The notes under the pieces: model-generated | The model's input: only the letters and a program-made list of their open reading frames with translations | Told to the model about the DNA's origin: nothing | Databases searched by the model: none | Assembly: GCA_965279355.1 (NCBI GenBank) | Contig: OZ257155.1 | Span: 3,534,001 to 3,598,000 of the forward strand | Length of the DNA: 64,000 nt | Reading direction: 5' to 3' | Source: G965279355 sp965279355 | Lineage (GTDB): Bacteria; Pseudomonadota; Alphaproteobacteria; CACIAM-22H2 | Shown: positions 7,446-15,823 of the stretch, one piece after another | Position numbering within the stretch: the stretch's first letter is position 1 | How the letters are laid out: every line of letters begins with the position of its first letter | Program-made: the position numbers and the translations under genes

Positions 7446-9389
7446 ATGGTTGCGATTACCCTTCCCGATGGCAGCGTGAAGAGCTTCCCGGGCGCCGTCA
7501 CCGGCGCCGACGTGGCGGCCTCGATCGGTCCTGGCCTTGCCAAGGCGGCGCTGGCGATGAAGATCGACGGCAAGCTGCTCGATCTCAAGATGCCGATCGA
7601 GCGCGACGCGAAGATCGAGATCGTCACCAGCAAGTCGCCCGAAGCGCTGGAGCTGATCCGCCATGACGCCGCCCATGTGCTGGCCGAAGCGGTGCAGGAG
7701 CTTTTTCCCGGCACGCAGATCACCTTCGGTCCCTCGACCGAGGACGGGTTCTATTACGACTTCGTCCGCGCGCAGCCTTTCACGCCCGATGACTTCGCCA
7801 AGATCGAACAGCGGATGAAGGAGATCGTCGACCGCAACGAGGAGATCGTCCGCGAGGAATGGCAGGGCGACGATGCGGTGAAGCATTTCGAAGGCGCTGG
7901 CGAGAAGTACAAGGCGGAGTGGGTGAAGGAGATCGCAGCCCGCGGCGAGCCGATCTCGGTCTATCGCCAGGGCAAGTGGCTCGACCTCTGCATGGGCCCG
8001 CATCTGCCCTCGACCGGCAAGCTGCCCAAGGCGTTCAAGCTGATGAAGGTTGCCGGCGCGTACTGGCGCGGCGACGCGCGCAACGCGCAGCTGCAGCGCG
8101 TCTACGGCACCGCCTGGGCGAACGAAGCCGATCTCAAGGCGCATCTCACGCGTCTCGAAGAAGCGGAGAAGCGCGATCATCGCCGCCTCGGCCGCGAGAT
8201 GGATCTCTTCCACATCCAGGAAGAGGCCGTCGGTTCGGTGTTCTGGCATGCCAAGGGCTGGACCCTGTGGCGCACCCTGGAGACCTGGCTGCGTGGTCGG
8301 CTTGAGAAGGCCAACTACATCGAAGTGAAGACGCCGCAGCTTGTCGACCGCCGCCTGTGGGAAGCATCGGGTCACTGGGACAAGTTCAAGGACGCGATGT
8401 TCACCGCCAATCCGCGCGCCGAAAGTGCCAAGGCGGAAGAGGGCGACCGCGTCTACGCGATCAAGCCCATGAACTGTCCCTGCCATGTGCAGATTTTCCG
8501 GCAGGGCCTCACCAGCTATCGCGAGCTGCCGATCCGCATGGCGGAGTTCGGCTCGTGCCATCGCTACGAGCCGTCGGGCGCCCTGCACGGCATCATGCGC
8601 GTGCGCGCCTTCACGCAGGACGATGCGCATATCTTCTGCACCGAAGATCAGGTCATTGAAGAGAGCAAGGCGTTCTGCGCGCTGCTGCTGTCGGTCTATC
8701 GCGATCTCGGCTTCACCGATGTGCGGGTGAAGTTCTCGGATCGCCCAGCGACCCGCGCCGGAAGCGACGAGACCTGGGATCGCGCCGAAAGCGCGCTCAA
8801 GGACGCCGCGACCGCGGCCGGTCTGGAGACCACGCTGAATCCGGGCGAAGGCGCCTTCTACGGTCCGAAGCTGGAATTCGTGCTGCGCGACACAATCGGT
8901 CGCGACTGGCAGTGCGGTACCTTGCAGGTGGACTTCGTCCTGCCGGAACGGCTCGATGCATCCTATATCGGCGAAGATGGGGCCAAGCACCGCCCCGTGA
9001 TGCTGCACCGCGCCATTTTCGGGTCGTTCGAGCGTTTCATCGGGATCCTGATCGAGAACTACGCCGGCAAGCTGCCAGTTTGGCTCGCTCCCGTGCAGGC
9101 GGTGGTGACCACGATCGTTTCCGACGCCGACAGCTATGCCAAGGAAGTCGTTGAGAAAATGAAGGCCGCCGGGCTGCGCGTCGACCTCGATCTGCGCAAC
9201 GAGAAGATCGGCTACAAGGTGCGTGAGCATTCGCTGGCCAAGGTGCCGCTGCTGTTCGCCCTTGGCCGTCGCGAAGCGGAAGCACGCACGGTGACGCTGC
9301 GCCGCCTCGGATCTGACGCGCAAGAAACGCTTGCGCTGGATGAGGCGGTCGCTAGAGTCGTTAAAGAGGCAGCTTTTCCCCAAGCCTGA
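7446..9389 (+). CDS. thrS: Threonyl-tRNA synthetase
   Basis: A 647-residue class II synthetase charging tRNA-Thr in the cytosol. Domains in order are TGS (about 1-62), the second additional editing domain (about 63-225) with HDAAHVLAEAVQELFP and the C/H editing residues, the class II catalytic core (about 240-535) with PMNCPCHVQIF zinc-site Cys and the motif 2 region RMAEFGSCHRYEPSGALHGIMRVRAFTQDDAHIFC, and an anticodon-binding domain (about 540-647). An in-frame TTG at 7413 overlaps the -10 box and cannot be the start; the ATG at 7446 begins the TGS domain. infC follows, as in E. coli. Confidence 0.98.
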   Translation: MVAITLPDGSVKSFPGAVTGADVAASIGPGLAKAALAMKIDGKLLDLKMPIERDAKIEIVTSKSPEALELIRHDAAHVLAEAVQELFPGTQITFGPSTEDGFYYDFVRAQPFTPDDFAKIEQRMKEIVDRNEEIVREEWQGDDAVKHFEGAGEKYKAEWVKEIAARGEPISVYRQGKWLDLCMGPHLPSTGKLPKAFKLMKVAGAYWRGDARNAQLQRVYGTAWANEADLKAHLTRLEEAEKRDHRRLGREMDLFHIQEEAVGSVFWHAKGWTLWRTLETWLRGRLEKANYIEVKTPQLVDRRLWEASGHWDKFKDAMFTANPRAESAKAEEGDRVYAIKPMNCPCHVQIFRQGLTSYRELPIRMAEFGSCHRYEPSGALHGIMRVRAFTQDDAHIFCTEDQVIEESKAFCALLLSVYRDLGFTDVRVKFSDRPATRAGSDETWDRAESALKDAATAAGLETTLNPGEGAFYGPKLEFVLRDTIGRDWQCGTLQVDFVLPERLDASYIGEDGAKHRPVMLHRAIFGSFERFIGILIENYAGKLPVWLAPVQAVVTTIVSDADSYAKEVVEKMKAAGLRVDLDLRNEKIGYKVREHSLAKVPLLFALGRREAEARTVTLRRLGSDAQETLALDEAVARVVKEAAFPQA

Positions 9390-9402
9390 GTACGTTTGAC
9401 CG

Positions 9403-9430
9403 GCCCGGGGACCCCGGCGGCGGCTTTTTT
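9403..9430 (+). terminator. Possible terminator/attenuator between thrS and infC
   Basis: CCGGGG-A-CCCCGG (9405-9417) is followed after seven bases by a T6 run (9425-9430). The distance from stem to T run is longer than ideal, so termination may be partial and allow read-through into infC. Confidence 0.45.
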
Positions 9431-9476
9431 GCCGTTCGGGTAGCGGGTTGGGTTGAGAGAAACAGGAGAGTTTTCG

Positions 9477-10010
9477 ATCGCACGTTTTTCAATGGAAGCG
9501 CCGTCCAAAGATGGGCCGCGCGTCAATGACCAGATTGAATCGCCAAAGATCCGCCTCGTCGGCAGTGATGGCGAGATGATCGGAGTGGTCGGCCTGCATG
9601 AAGGCCTTCAGAAGGCTTATGAAGCAGGCCTCGATCTGGTGGAAGTGTCGCCCAACGCCGACCCGCCGGTCTGCAAGCTGCTCGATCTCGGCAAGTACAA
9701 ATACGAGCTTCAGAAGAAGGCCAACGAGGCCCGCAAGAAGCAGAAGGTCATCGAGATCAAGGAAATCAAGCTGCGTCCGGGCATCGACGACCACGATTAC
9801 GAAGTCAAACGCAAGGCGATGATCCGTTTCATCGAGGAAGGCGACAAGGTGAAGGTCACCCTGCGCTTCCGCGGCCGCGAGATGGTGCACCAGGAAATCG
9901 GTGTCGCCGTGCTCGAGCGGGTGAAGGTCGATCTGGGCGAGCTGGCCAAGATCGAATCCCATCCCCGGATGGAAGGTCGCCAGATGACTATGGTTATGGC
10001 GCCGAAGTAA
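9477..10010 (+). CDS. infC: Translation initiation factor IF-3 with apparent ATC start
   Basis: About 177 residues. IF-3 binds the 30S subunit, blocks 50S joining and checks the start codon. The N-domain (GPRVNDQIESPKIRLVG) and C-domain (KEIKLRPGIDDHDYEVK, RFRGREMVHQE) are complete. AGGAG lies at 9464-9468. The only codon in frame at normal spacing (eight bases) is ATC at 9477; the first ATG (9492) is 23 bases away, and the TTG at 9453 precedes the AGGAG. infC genes are known to use AUU or related codons so that IF-3 represses its own translation, and this fits that scheme. Confidence 0.93.
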   Translation: MARFSMEAPSKDGPRVNDQIESPKIRLVGSDGEMIGVVGLHEGLQKAYEAGLDLVEVSPNADPPVCKLLDLGKYKYELQKKANEARKKQKVIEIKEIKLRPGIDDHDYEVKRKAMIRFIEEGDKVKVTLRFRGREMVHQEIGVAVLERVKVDLGELAKIESHPRMEGRQMTMVMAPK

Positions 10011-10020
10011 TCGGCGCCCG

Positions 10021-10045
10021 GTTAAGGGGGCTATGCCCCCTTAAC
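10021..10045 (+). terminator. Strong hairpin after infC
   Basis: A perfect 11-bp inverted repeat, GTTAAGGGGGC with a three-base loop (TAT), lies just after the infC stop. There is no immediate T run, although a pyrimidine-rich stretch follows at 10063-10075. It may be a weak terminator or an mRNA 3'-end stabiliser. Confidence 0.5.
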
Positions 10046-10135
10046 GACCCCCGGGGTGATGGCTCCTTTCTTTTAAGTCTTTGTAAAGACTATAGAACTG
10101 GCACCGCCAGCTAACGGGACCGGTCCTGTTTGGTC

Positions 10136-10292
10136 TTGCGCCCACCGATCCCAGAAGCTATAAACCCGGCCTTCCATGAGCGGCCACGGCTAGGATCAGG
10201 TCTTTGACCGAGGTCCAGGGCATGCCCAACCGCTTTTCAGGCGTCCCTCAGTTTCGGCTGGGTGTGGGGCCATCCGAACTCAGGAGTCAAAA
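10136..10292 (+). promoter_or_regulatory. Promoter and leader of rpmI-rplT
   Basis: TTGCGC (10136-10141) and TATAAA (10159-10164) are separated by 17 bp, predicting transcription from about 10171 and a leader near 120 nt. The leader is GC-rich with several short self-complementary stretches. L20 represses the rpmI-rplT operon through leader RNA in well-studied bacteria; I see no match to a known L20 leader fold by eye. AGGAG at 10282-10286 is the rpmI ribosome binding site. Confidence 0.5.
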
Positions 10293-10490
10293 ATGCCCAA
10301 GATGAAAACCAAGTCTGGTGCCAAGAAGCGATTCAAGGTCACCGGTACCGGCAAAGTGCTCGCGGCTCATGGTGGCAAGCGCCACAACCTCCGCAAGCGC
10401 ACCCAGAAGACGAAGCGCAATGCGCGGGGCACGAAGGTTCTGGCCGCCGGCCAGGCCAACAAAGTGCTCAAGCACTTCTTCCACGTCTGA
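10293..10490 (+). CDS. rpmI: 50S ribosomal protein L35
   Basis: A 65-residue, strongly basic protein beginning MPKMKTKSGAKKRFKVTGTG, the canonical L35 N-terminus, with the conserved KRTQKTKRNARG stretch. It is part of the large ribosomal subunit. It has its usual length and its usual partner, rplT, 22 bp downstream. Confidence 0.98.
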   Translation: MPKMKTKSGAKKRFKVTGTGKVLAAHGGKRHNLRKRTQKTKRNARGTKVLAAGQANKVLKHFFHV

Positions 10491-10512
10491 TTAGCCGTAC
10501 CGGAGAAAACCT

Positions 10513-10875
10513 ATGTCACGCGTCAAACGGGGCGTCACTGGCCACGCCCGCCACAAGAAGCTTCTCGACATGGCCAAGGGCTATGTCGGCCGTTCCAGCA
10601 CCACCTATCGCCCGGCGCTCGAGCGCGTCGAAAAGGCGCTGCAGTACGCCTTCCGCGACCGTCGCAACAAGAAGCGCGACTTCCGCGGCCTGTGGATCCA
10701 GCGCATCAACGCGCAGGCCCGCATCGAAGGCCTGACCTATGCCCGTCTGATCGACGGTCTGAAGAAGGCCGGCATCACCATCGACCGCAAGGTCCTGGCG
10801 GAAATCGCCATGCACGATGCCGCTGGCTTTAAGGCCATCGTCTCCCAGGCCAAGGCCGCCCTCGGCGCGCGCTGA
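10513..10875 (+). CDS. rplT: 50S ribosomal protein L20
   Basis: A 120-residue L20, beginning MSRVKRGVTGHARHKKLLDM and containing the conserved RDRRNKKRDFRGLWIQRINA block. L20 binds 23S rRNA early in 50S assembly and, in E. coli and Bacillus, represses its own operon through the leader. It is co-transcribed with rpmI, and a strong terminator follows, separating it from pheS. Confidence 0.98.
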   Translation: MSRVKRGVTGHARHKKLLDMAKGYVGRSSTTYRPALERVEKALQYAFRDRRNKKRDFRGLWIQRINAQARIEGLTYARLIDGLKKAGITIDRKVLAEIAMHDAAGFKAIVSQAKAALGAR

Positions 10876-10895
10876 TCCAGCCGCGTAAGGAAAGA

Positions 10896-10928
10896 GAAGG
10901 GGGCCTGGCTCACGCCAGCCCCCTTTTT
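10896..10928 (+). terminator. Rho-independent terminator after rplT
   Basis: A GGGGGC-CTGGC stem pairs with GCCAG-CCCCC and is followed by TTTTT (about 10924-10928). This is the clearest terminator in the translation block. No Phe-rich leader peptide (pheM-like) is visible before pheS. Confidence 0.85.
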
Positions 10929-10970
10929 ATTTGCCCTCACTCGAATTGGTCCGCTACTTCGTGACGAAAC

Positions 10971-12056
10971 ATGACCGATAACGATCTTCAGACGATGCTG
11001 AGCGACGCGACGACGGCGATCGATGCCGCGCAGTCGACCGGCGCCCTCGACGCACTGCGCGTCGACTATGTCGGCAAGAGCGGCAAGGTGACCGAGCTGC
11101 TCAAGGGTCTCGGCAAGCTGCCGCCCGATCAGCGCAAGGGCCGTGGCCAGGCGGTGAACGATCTCAAGAACGCCGTCGAGGCGAAGTTGCAGGCGCGCAT
11201 CGCAACCCTGCGCGATGCCGAGCTGAATAACCGCCTTGCCGCCGAGCGCATCGACGTGACCCTGCCGGCGCGCCCGCTGCCTGAAGGCCGCATCCATCCG
11301 ATCAGCCAGACCATCGACGAGATCGTCGCCATCTTCGGCGAGATGGGTCTGGTCGTCGCCGAAGGCCCGGATATCGAAGACGACTTCAACAACTTCACGG
11401 CGCTGAACATTCCGCCTGAACATCCGGCGCGTCAGAGCCACGACACGTTCTATCTGCAGGGTGGCGAACCGGGCCGCGATGCCAAGGTGCTGCGCACCCA
11501 CACCTCGCCGGTGCAGATTCGCACCATGATGTCGCAGAAGCCGCCAATCCGCATCATCGTGCCGGGTCGCACTTATCGCAGCGACCACGACGCGACGCAT
11601 TCACCGAACTTCCATCAGGTCGAAGGCCTCGTCATCGACAAGACGACGCATATGGGCCACCTCAAGGGCTGCCTGATCGATTTCGCGCGCGCGTTCTTCG
11701 ACGTGCCGGATCTGCCGCTGCGCTTCCGCCCCAGCCATTTCCCGTTCACCGAACCGTCGGCCGAAGTCGATATCGGCTGCAGCCGCAAGGGCGGCGAGCT
11801 CAAGATCGGCAATTACGGCGACTGGCTGGAAGTGCTGGGCTGCGGCATGGTGCATCCCAAGGTGCTGCAAAATTGCGGCCTCGATCCCAACGAGTACCAG
11901 GGCTTTGCCTTCGGCATGGGGATCGAGCGCATGGCGATGCTGAAATACGGCATCCCCGATCTGCGCACGTTCTACGAAGCCGATCTGCGCTGGCTGCGTC
12001 ATTACGGGTTCGTGCCCGTCGACATGCCCTCGACCACGGGAGGGCTGGCGCGATGA
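10971..12056 (+). CDS. pheS: Phenylalanyl-tRNA synthetase, alpha subunit
   Basis: A 361-residue catalytic subunit of the alpha2-beta2 class II enzyme. It has an N-terminal coiled-coil arm that contacts tRNA-Phe (about 1-90) and then the catalytic core, with HPISQTIDEIVAIFGEMG, motif 2 around RTYRSDHDATHSPNFHQVEG, and motif 3 near GFAFGMGIERMAMLKYGIPD. Its stop overlaps the pheT start by four bases (ATGA, 12053-12056), giving translational coupling and balanced subunits. Confidence 0.98.
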   Translation: MTDNDLQTMLSDATTAIDAAQSTGALDALRVDYVGKSGKVTELLKGLGKLPPDQRKGRGQAVNDLKNAVEAKLQARIATLRDAELNNRLAAERIDVTLPARPLPEGRIHPISQTIDEIVAIFGEMGLVVAEGPDIEDDFNNFTALNIPPEHPARQSHDTFYLQGGEPGRDAKVLRTHTSPVQIRTMMSQKPPIRIIVPGRTYRSDHDATHSPNFHQVEGLVIDKTTHMGHLKGCLIDFARAFFDVPDLPLRFRPSHFPFTEPSAEVDIGCSRKGGELKIGNYGDWLEVLGCGMVHPKVLQNCGLDPNEYQGFAFGMGIERMAMLKYGIPDLRTFYEADLRWLRHYGFVPVDMPSTTGGLAR

Positions 12057-14473
12057 AATTCTCCCTCTCCTGGCTGAAGACGCATCTCGACACCAGCGCG
12101 TCGCTCACCGAGATCACCGACCGCGTGACCGCGATCGGGCTGGAGCTCGAAGGCGTCGAGGACCGTGCGGCCAAGCTGGCGCCGTTCATCGTCGCGCATG
12201 TCGTCGAGGCGAAGCAGCATCCCGATGCCGATCGTCTGCGCGTCTGCATCGTCGATACCGGCAAGGAAAAGCTGCAGGTCGTGTGCGGCGCGCCCAATGC
12301 GCGCGCCGGCATGAAGGGCGTGTTCGCCAAAGCCGGCACCGTGATTCCCGGCACCGGGGTTGAGCTCAAGAAGGGCGTTATCCGCGGCCAGGAATCCAAC
12401 GGCATGTTGTGCTCGATGCGCGAGATGGGCCTGGGCGAAGACCATGCCGGCATCATCGAACTGCCGGAGAGTGCGAAGGTCGGCGAGGGTTTCGCCTCCG
12501 TGCTCGGTCTCGACGATCCCATCATCGACGTGGCGATCACGCCGAACCGGCAGGACTGCCTCGGCGTGCGCGGCATCGCGCGCGATCTGGCGGCCTCGGA
12601 AATCGGCACGCTGAAGCCGCGCAATGTTGAGCCGGTATCAGGGACGTTCAAAAGCCCGGTCGGCGTCCGCTTCGATCTTCCGGCGGATGCCGCCAATGCG
12701 TGCCCGCTGTTCGTCGGCCGCCTGATCCGCGGCGTGAAGAACGGTCCCAGCCCGAAATGGCTGCGGGATCGCCTCACCTCGGTCGGCCTGCGGCCGATCT
12801 CGGCGCTGGTCGACATCACCAATTTCTTCACCATGGACGTCGCGCGTCCGCTGCATGTGTTCGATGCGTCGAAGATCAGCGGCAGCCTTGTCGTGCGTCT
12901 GGCCAAAGCCGGCGAGACGCTGAAGGCGCTCGACGGCAAGGACTACACGCTGCAAGGCAGCGAGACGGTCATTGCCGACCAGAATACGGCGCTGGCGCTG
13001 GGTGGCGTCATCGGCGGCGAGTCCTCGGGCTGCAGCGAAACGACGACCGACGTGTTTGTCGAAGCGGCGCTGTTCGATCCGATCCGCACCGCGACAACCG
13101 GCCGCCGCCACGACATCATCTCGGACGCGCGTTATCGCTTCGAGCGCGGCCTCGATCCGGCCGCCGTTGTCGAAGGCATGGAAGCCGCGACCCGGATGAT
13201 CATGGATCTGTGCGGCGGCGAGCCGTCGGAACTGGTCGTCGTCGGCAAGGAGCCGGACTGGAAGCGGCAGTATCGCCTCCGCTACGAGCGTCTGCATGGT
13301 CTGGGCGGTCTCAATGTCGATTTCGCGCGCCTGCTCGATATCCTGAAGAAGCTCGGCTTCGAGGCATCCATCGAAGGCGACGTCGCGGTCGTCACGCCGC
13401 CATCTTGGCGCAGCGACATTCATGGTGAAGCCGATCTCGTGGAAGAAGTCGCGCGTATCCACGGCTACGACAAGATCGTGCCGGTCTCGCTGGTGCGCGA
13501 TGGCGCGGTGCCCAAGCCGGCGCTGAGCCCGGCGCAGCGTCGCGTGCGCGAAGCCAAGCGTGCGCTGGCCATGCAGGGTCTGACTGAAGCGGTGACGTTC
13601 TCGTTCATGCCCAAGGGCGAGGCCGCGTTGTTCGGCGGCGACAATCAAGCGCTGCTGCTCGCCAACCCGATCAGCGCCGATCTCGACATGATGCGCCCGT
13701 CGATCCTGCCCAATCTGGTGATGGCCGCGAAGCGCAATGCCGATCGCGGCTATCCCGACGCGGCCCTGTTCGAAGTCGGCCCGCAGTTCAGGGACCCGAC
13801 ACCCGAAGGTCAGCAGACCGTGGCGTCAGGCATTCGCGCCGGTCAGTCCGGACCGCGCCACTGGTCGGCCAAGCCGCGTGCCGCCGATGCTTACGACGCC
13901 AAGGGCGACGTGCAGGCGCTGTTGCAGGCGCTCGGCCTCTCCATCGAGAACGCGCAGATCGCGACCGAAGCCCCGGCCTGGTATCACCCCGGCCGCTCCG
14001 GAGCGCTGAAGCTCGGCCCCAAGACGGTGCTCGCCTATTTCGGCGAGCTGCATCCGGGCGTGTTGTCCAAGCTCGACATCGATTTCCCGGTCGCCGCCTT
14101 CGAAGTGTTCCTCGATGCGCTGCCGGCGCCCAAGGCCAAGGGCTCAAAGGCGCGGCCGATGCTGCGCCTCTCAACCCTGCAGCCGGTCGAGCGCGACTTC
14201 GCGTTCGTTCTGGATGCCGGTATCGAGGCGGCCAAGGTGATCGGCGCCGCAAAGGCGGCGGGCAAAGGCCTCGCGGCCGGCGCCACGATCCAGTCGGTGC
14301 AGATCTTCGACGTCTATCAGGGCAAGGGCGTGCCGGACGGCAAGAAATCGCTCGCCATCGCGGTGCGCCTGCAGCCGACCGAACGCACCCTGACCGACGC
14401 CGAAATCGACGCCATCGGCCAGAGGGTTGTCGCTGAAGTGACGAAGGCGACGGGCGCTTCGCTCAGAAGCTGA
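12053..14473 (+). CDS. pheT: Phenylalanyl-tRNA synthetase, beta subunit
   Basis: An 806-residue beta subunit. Domains in order are an N-terminal region with the EMAP-like tRNA-binding fold (about 40-150), the B3/B4 editing domain, the B5 domain, the inactive class II-like core, and a C-terminal ferredoxin-fold anticodon-binding domain (about 710-806, RLSTLQPVERDFAFVLD). The beginning MKFSLSWLKTHLDT is the family start, so a longer upstream frame was rejected. It ends next to a palindromic repeat that separates it from the convergent MetE-like gene. Confidence 0.98.
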   Translation: MKFSLSWLKTHLDTSASLTEITDRVTAIGLELEGVEDRAAKLAPFIVAHVVEAKQHPDADRLRVCIVDTGKEKLQVVCGAPNARAGMKGVFAKAGTVIPGTGVELKKGVIRGQESNGMLCSMREMGLGEDHAGIIELPESAKVGEGFASVLGLDDPIIDVAITPNRQDCLGVRGIARDLAASEIGTLKPRNVEPVSGTFKSPVGVRFDLPADAANACPLFVGRLIRGVKNGPSPKWLRDRLTSVGLRPISALVDITNFFTMDVARPLHVFDASKISGSLVVRLAKAGETLKALDGKDYTLQGSETVIADQNTALALGGVIGGESSGCSETTTDVFVEAALFDPIRTATTGRRHDIISDARYRFERGLDPAAVVEGMEAATRMIMDLCGGEPSELVVVGKEPDWKRQYRLRYERLHGLGGLNVDFARLLDILKKLGFEASIEGDVAVVTPPSWRSDIHGEADLVEEVARIHGYDKIVPVSLVRDGAVPKPALSPAQRRVREAKRALAMQGLTEAVTFSFMPKGEAALFGGDNQALLLANPISADLDMMRPSILPNLVMAAKRNADRGYPDAALFEVGPQFRDPTPEGQQTVASGIRAGQSGPRHWSAKPRAADAYDAKGDVQALLQALGLSIENAQIATEAPAWYHPGRSGALKLGPKTVLAYFGELHPGVLSKLDIDFPVAAFEVFLDALPAPKAKGSKARPMLRLSTLQPVERDFAFVLDAGIEAAKVIGAAKAAGKGLAAGATIQSVQIFDVYQGKGVPDGKKSLAIAVRLQPTERTLTDAEIDAIGQRVVAEVTKATGASLRS

Positions 14474-14493
14474 GCCGTACTCAAGAATTCTAT

Positions 14494-14569
14494 CTGTCAT
14501 CCCGCACTTGATGCGGGATCCATATCGCAAGTGGCACGATGGACCCCGGATCAAGTCCGGGGTGACAGA
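14494..14569. repeat. Palindromic repeat, family A (between convergent genes)
   Basis: An imperfect inverted repeat: CTGTCATCCCGCACTTGATG on the left and a mirrored TCAAGTCCGGGGTGACAG on the right, with smaller GC stems in each arm. The reverse complement closely matches the element at 63317-63391 along its whole length, including the internal CATCGTGCC block, so the two are copies in opposite orientation. It probably also acts as a bidirectional transcription end. Confidence 0.8.
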
Positions 14570-14573
14570 CTGA

Positions 14574-15794
14574 TTATTTCCAGACTTGCGCGGCCAGCTC
14601 CAGCAACCGCTGGAACTTCGCCCACTGCGCGTCGTCGGGCAGCACATGCATGGCGTGGTCGCTGCTGAAGCCGCATTGCGGGCTGACCGCCAGCCGCTCG
14701 ACGGGGACGTAGCGCGATGCCTGGTCGATCTTGCGCTTGAGTTCGTCCATCGGCTCGAGGTCGGCGCTCTTGGTGGTGACGAGGCCGAGCACCACCGTCT
14801 TGTCCTTGCCGACAAAGCGCAGCGGCTCGAAGCTGCCGGCGCGCTCGCTGTCGTATTCCAGCAGTAGCCGCTCGTGCCTGAGGCCGGTGAAGAGCTGTTC
14901 GGCGATGCTGTCGTAATGACCTTCGCGGTGCCATTGCGGCATCAGCTTGCCGCTGGCATCGATGCCGCGCGGATTGCCGCGGCAGATATGCAGGCCGAAC
15001 ATCACGCCGTCGAAGCCGGCGATTACCTCGTTCTCGGCCTTGATTGCGCGCTCCAGGTTTTTTTCAGGGTTCTCGCCGCGCGCCTTCATACGGTCGAGCG
15101 ACACCGGGTCGACATAGGCGGTGAAGCCCGGCGCATCCATATGGATGTAGCGGCAGCCGGCATCCACCAGCGCCGAGATCATCTGGCGCTGGATCGTGAC
15201 GACATCGGCGATGAACGCATCGAGGTCCTTGTAGACCGCCTTTGATTTTTCCCAGGCGAAACGCTGCGAGATCCGGTCGGGGCCGATCAGGCTGACCTTT
15301 ACCGGCGCCTTGGCGACACCCGCCGCGAAGCGATACTCATCGAGGATCACATTGTGCTTCAGGCTGATGCGCTGCACCGCGCCCTTGCGCGTGACGACGG
15401 CCGGACCTGCGCCATCGAAATTCTGCTCGGTGCGGGTCAGCGGGCGGTTGGGTTCCCGCCAGTCGTTGTTGGTTGGTCTCTCAGGCGCGTCATAGCCGGT
15501 GACCGCCGCGGCGAAGCTGTCCTGGAAGTTGCGGCGGCGATACTCGCCGTCGGTGAAGATCGGCAGGCCGATCTCCTCCTGTTTGCGGATGACGGCCCGG
15601 ATCGCCTCGTCCTGGGCCGCCTGCAACGCAGCGTCGCTGACTTCGCCCTTGGCATTCCGGCCGTAGAGGTCTTTCAGGGATTTCGGCATGCCGAGGCTGC
15701 CGATCTGATCGACCCGCAGGGTGCGGATCGCCTCCAAATCGTGACCGGTTGCGTTCGGGGTCTGCTTCAGCGCGCTGGCGTTGCTCATTGTCAC
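14574..15794 (-). CDS. MetE C-terminal-like methyltransferase (cobalamin-independent methionine synthase superfamily)
   Basis: A 406-residue TIM-barrel protein of the UROD/MetE superfamily (COG0620). The zinc ligands of MetE can be traced: His and Cys in FGLHICRGN, Glu in LLEYDSER and Cys in SPQCGF. It lacks the N-terminal half of true MetE (about 750 residues), so it belongs to the short, poorly characterised group. These may transfer methyl groups from other donors or act in catabolism. It is followed 29 bp downstream by a Bug-type receptor on the same strand with a divergent LysR gene beyond, suggesting a substrate-induced unit. Confidence 0.75.
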   Translation of the reverse strand: MTMSNASALKQTPNATGHDLEAIRTLRVDQIGSLGMPKSLKDLYGRNAKGEVSDAALQAAQDEAIRAVIRKQEEIGLPIFTDGEYRRRNFQDSFAAAVTGYDAPERPTNNDWREPNRPLTRTEQNFDGAGPAVVTRKGAVQRISLKHNVILDEYRFAAGVAKAPVKVSLIGPDRISQRFAWEKSKAVYKDLDAFIADVVTIQRQMISALVDAGCRYIHMDAPGFTAYVDPVSLDRMKARGENPEKNLERAIKAENEVIAGFDGVMFGLHICRGNPRGIDASGKLMPQWHREGHYDSIAEQLFTGLRHERLLLEYDSERAGSFEPLRFVGKDKTVVLGLVTTKSADLEPMDELKRKIDQASRYVPVERLAVSPQCGFSSDHAMHVLPDDAQWAKFQRLLELAAQVWK

Positions 15795-15823
15795 TCCGGG
15801 TCGTGTGGTGTGGTGTCGTGCGG

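Noticed and set aside
7200..9383. A 727-codon open frame antisense to thrS
   Set aside because: It lies wholly opposite a certain gene, has the biased composition of a shadow frame in GC-rich DNA, and shows no domain.
10896..10970. pheM-like attenuator before pheS
   Set aside because: A terminator is present, but no Phe-rich leader peptide or alternative fold could be seen, so it more simply ends rplT.
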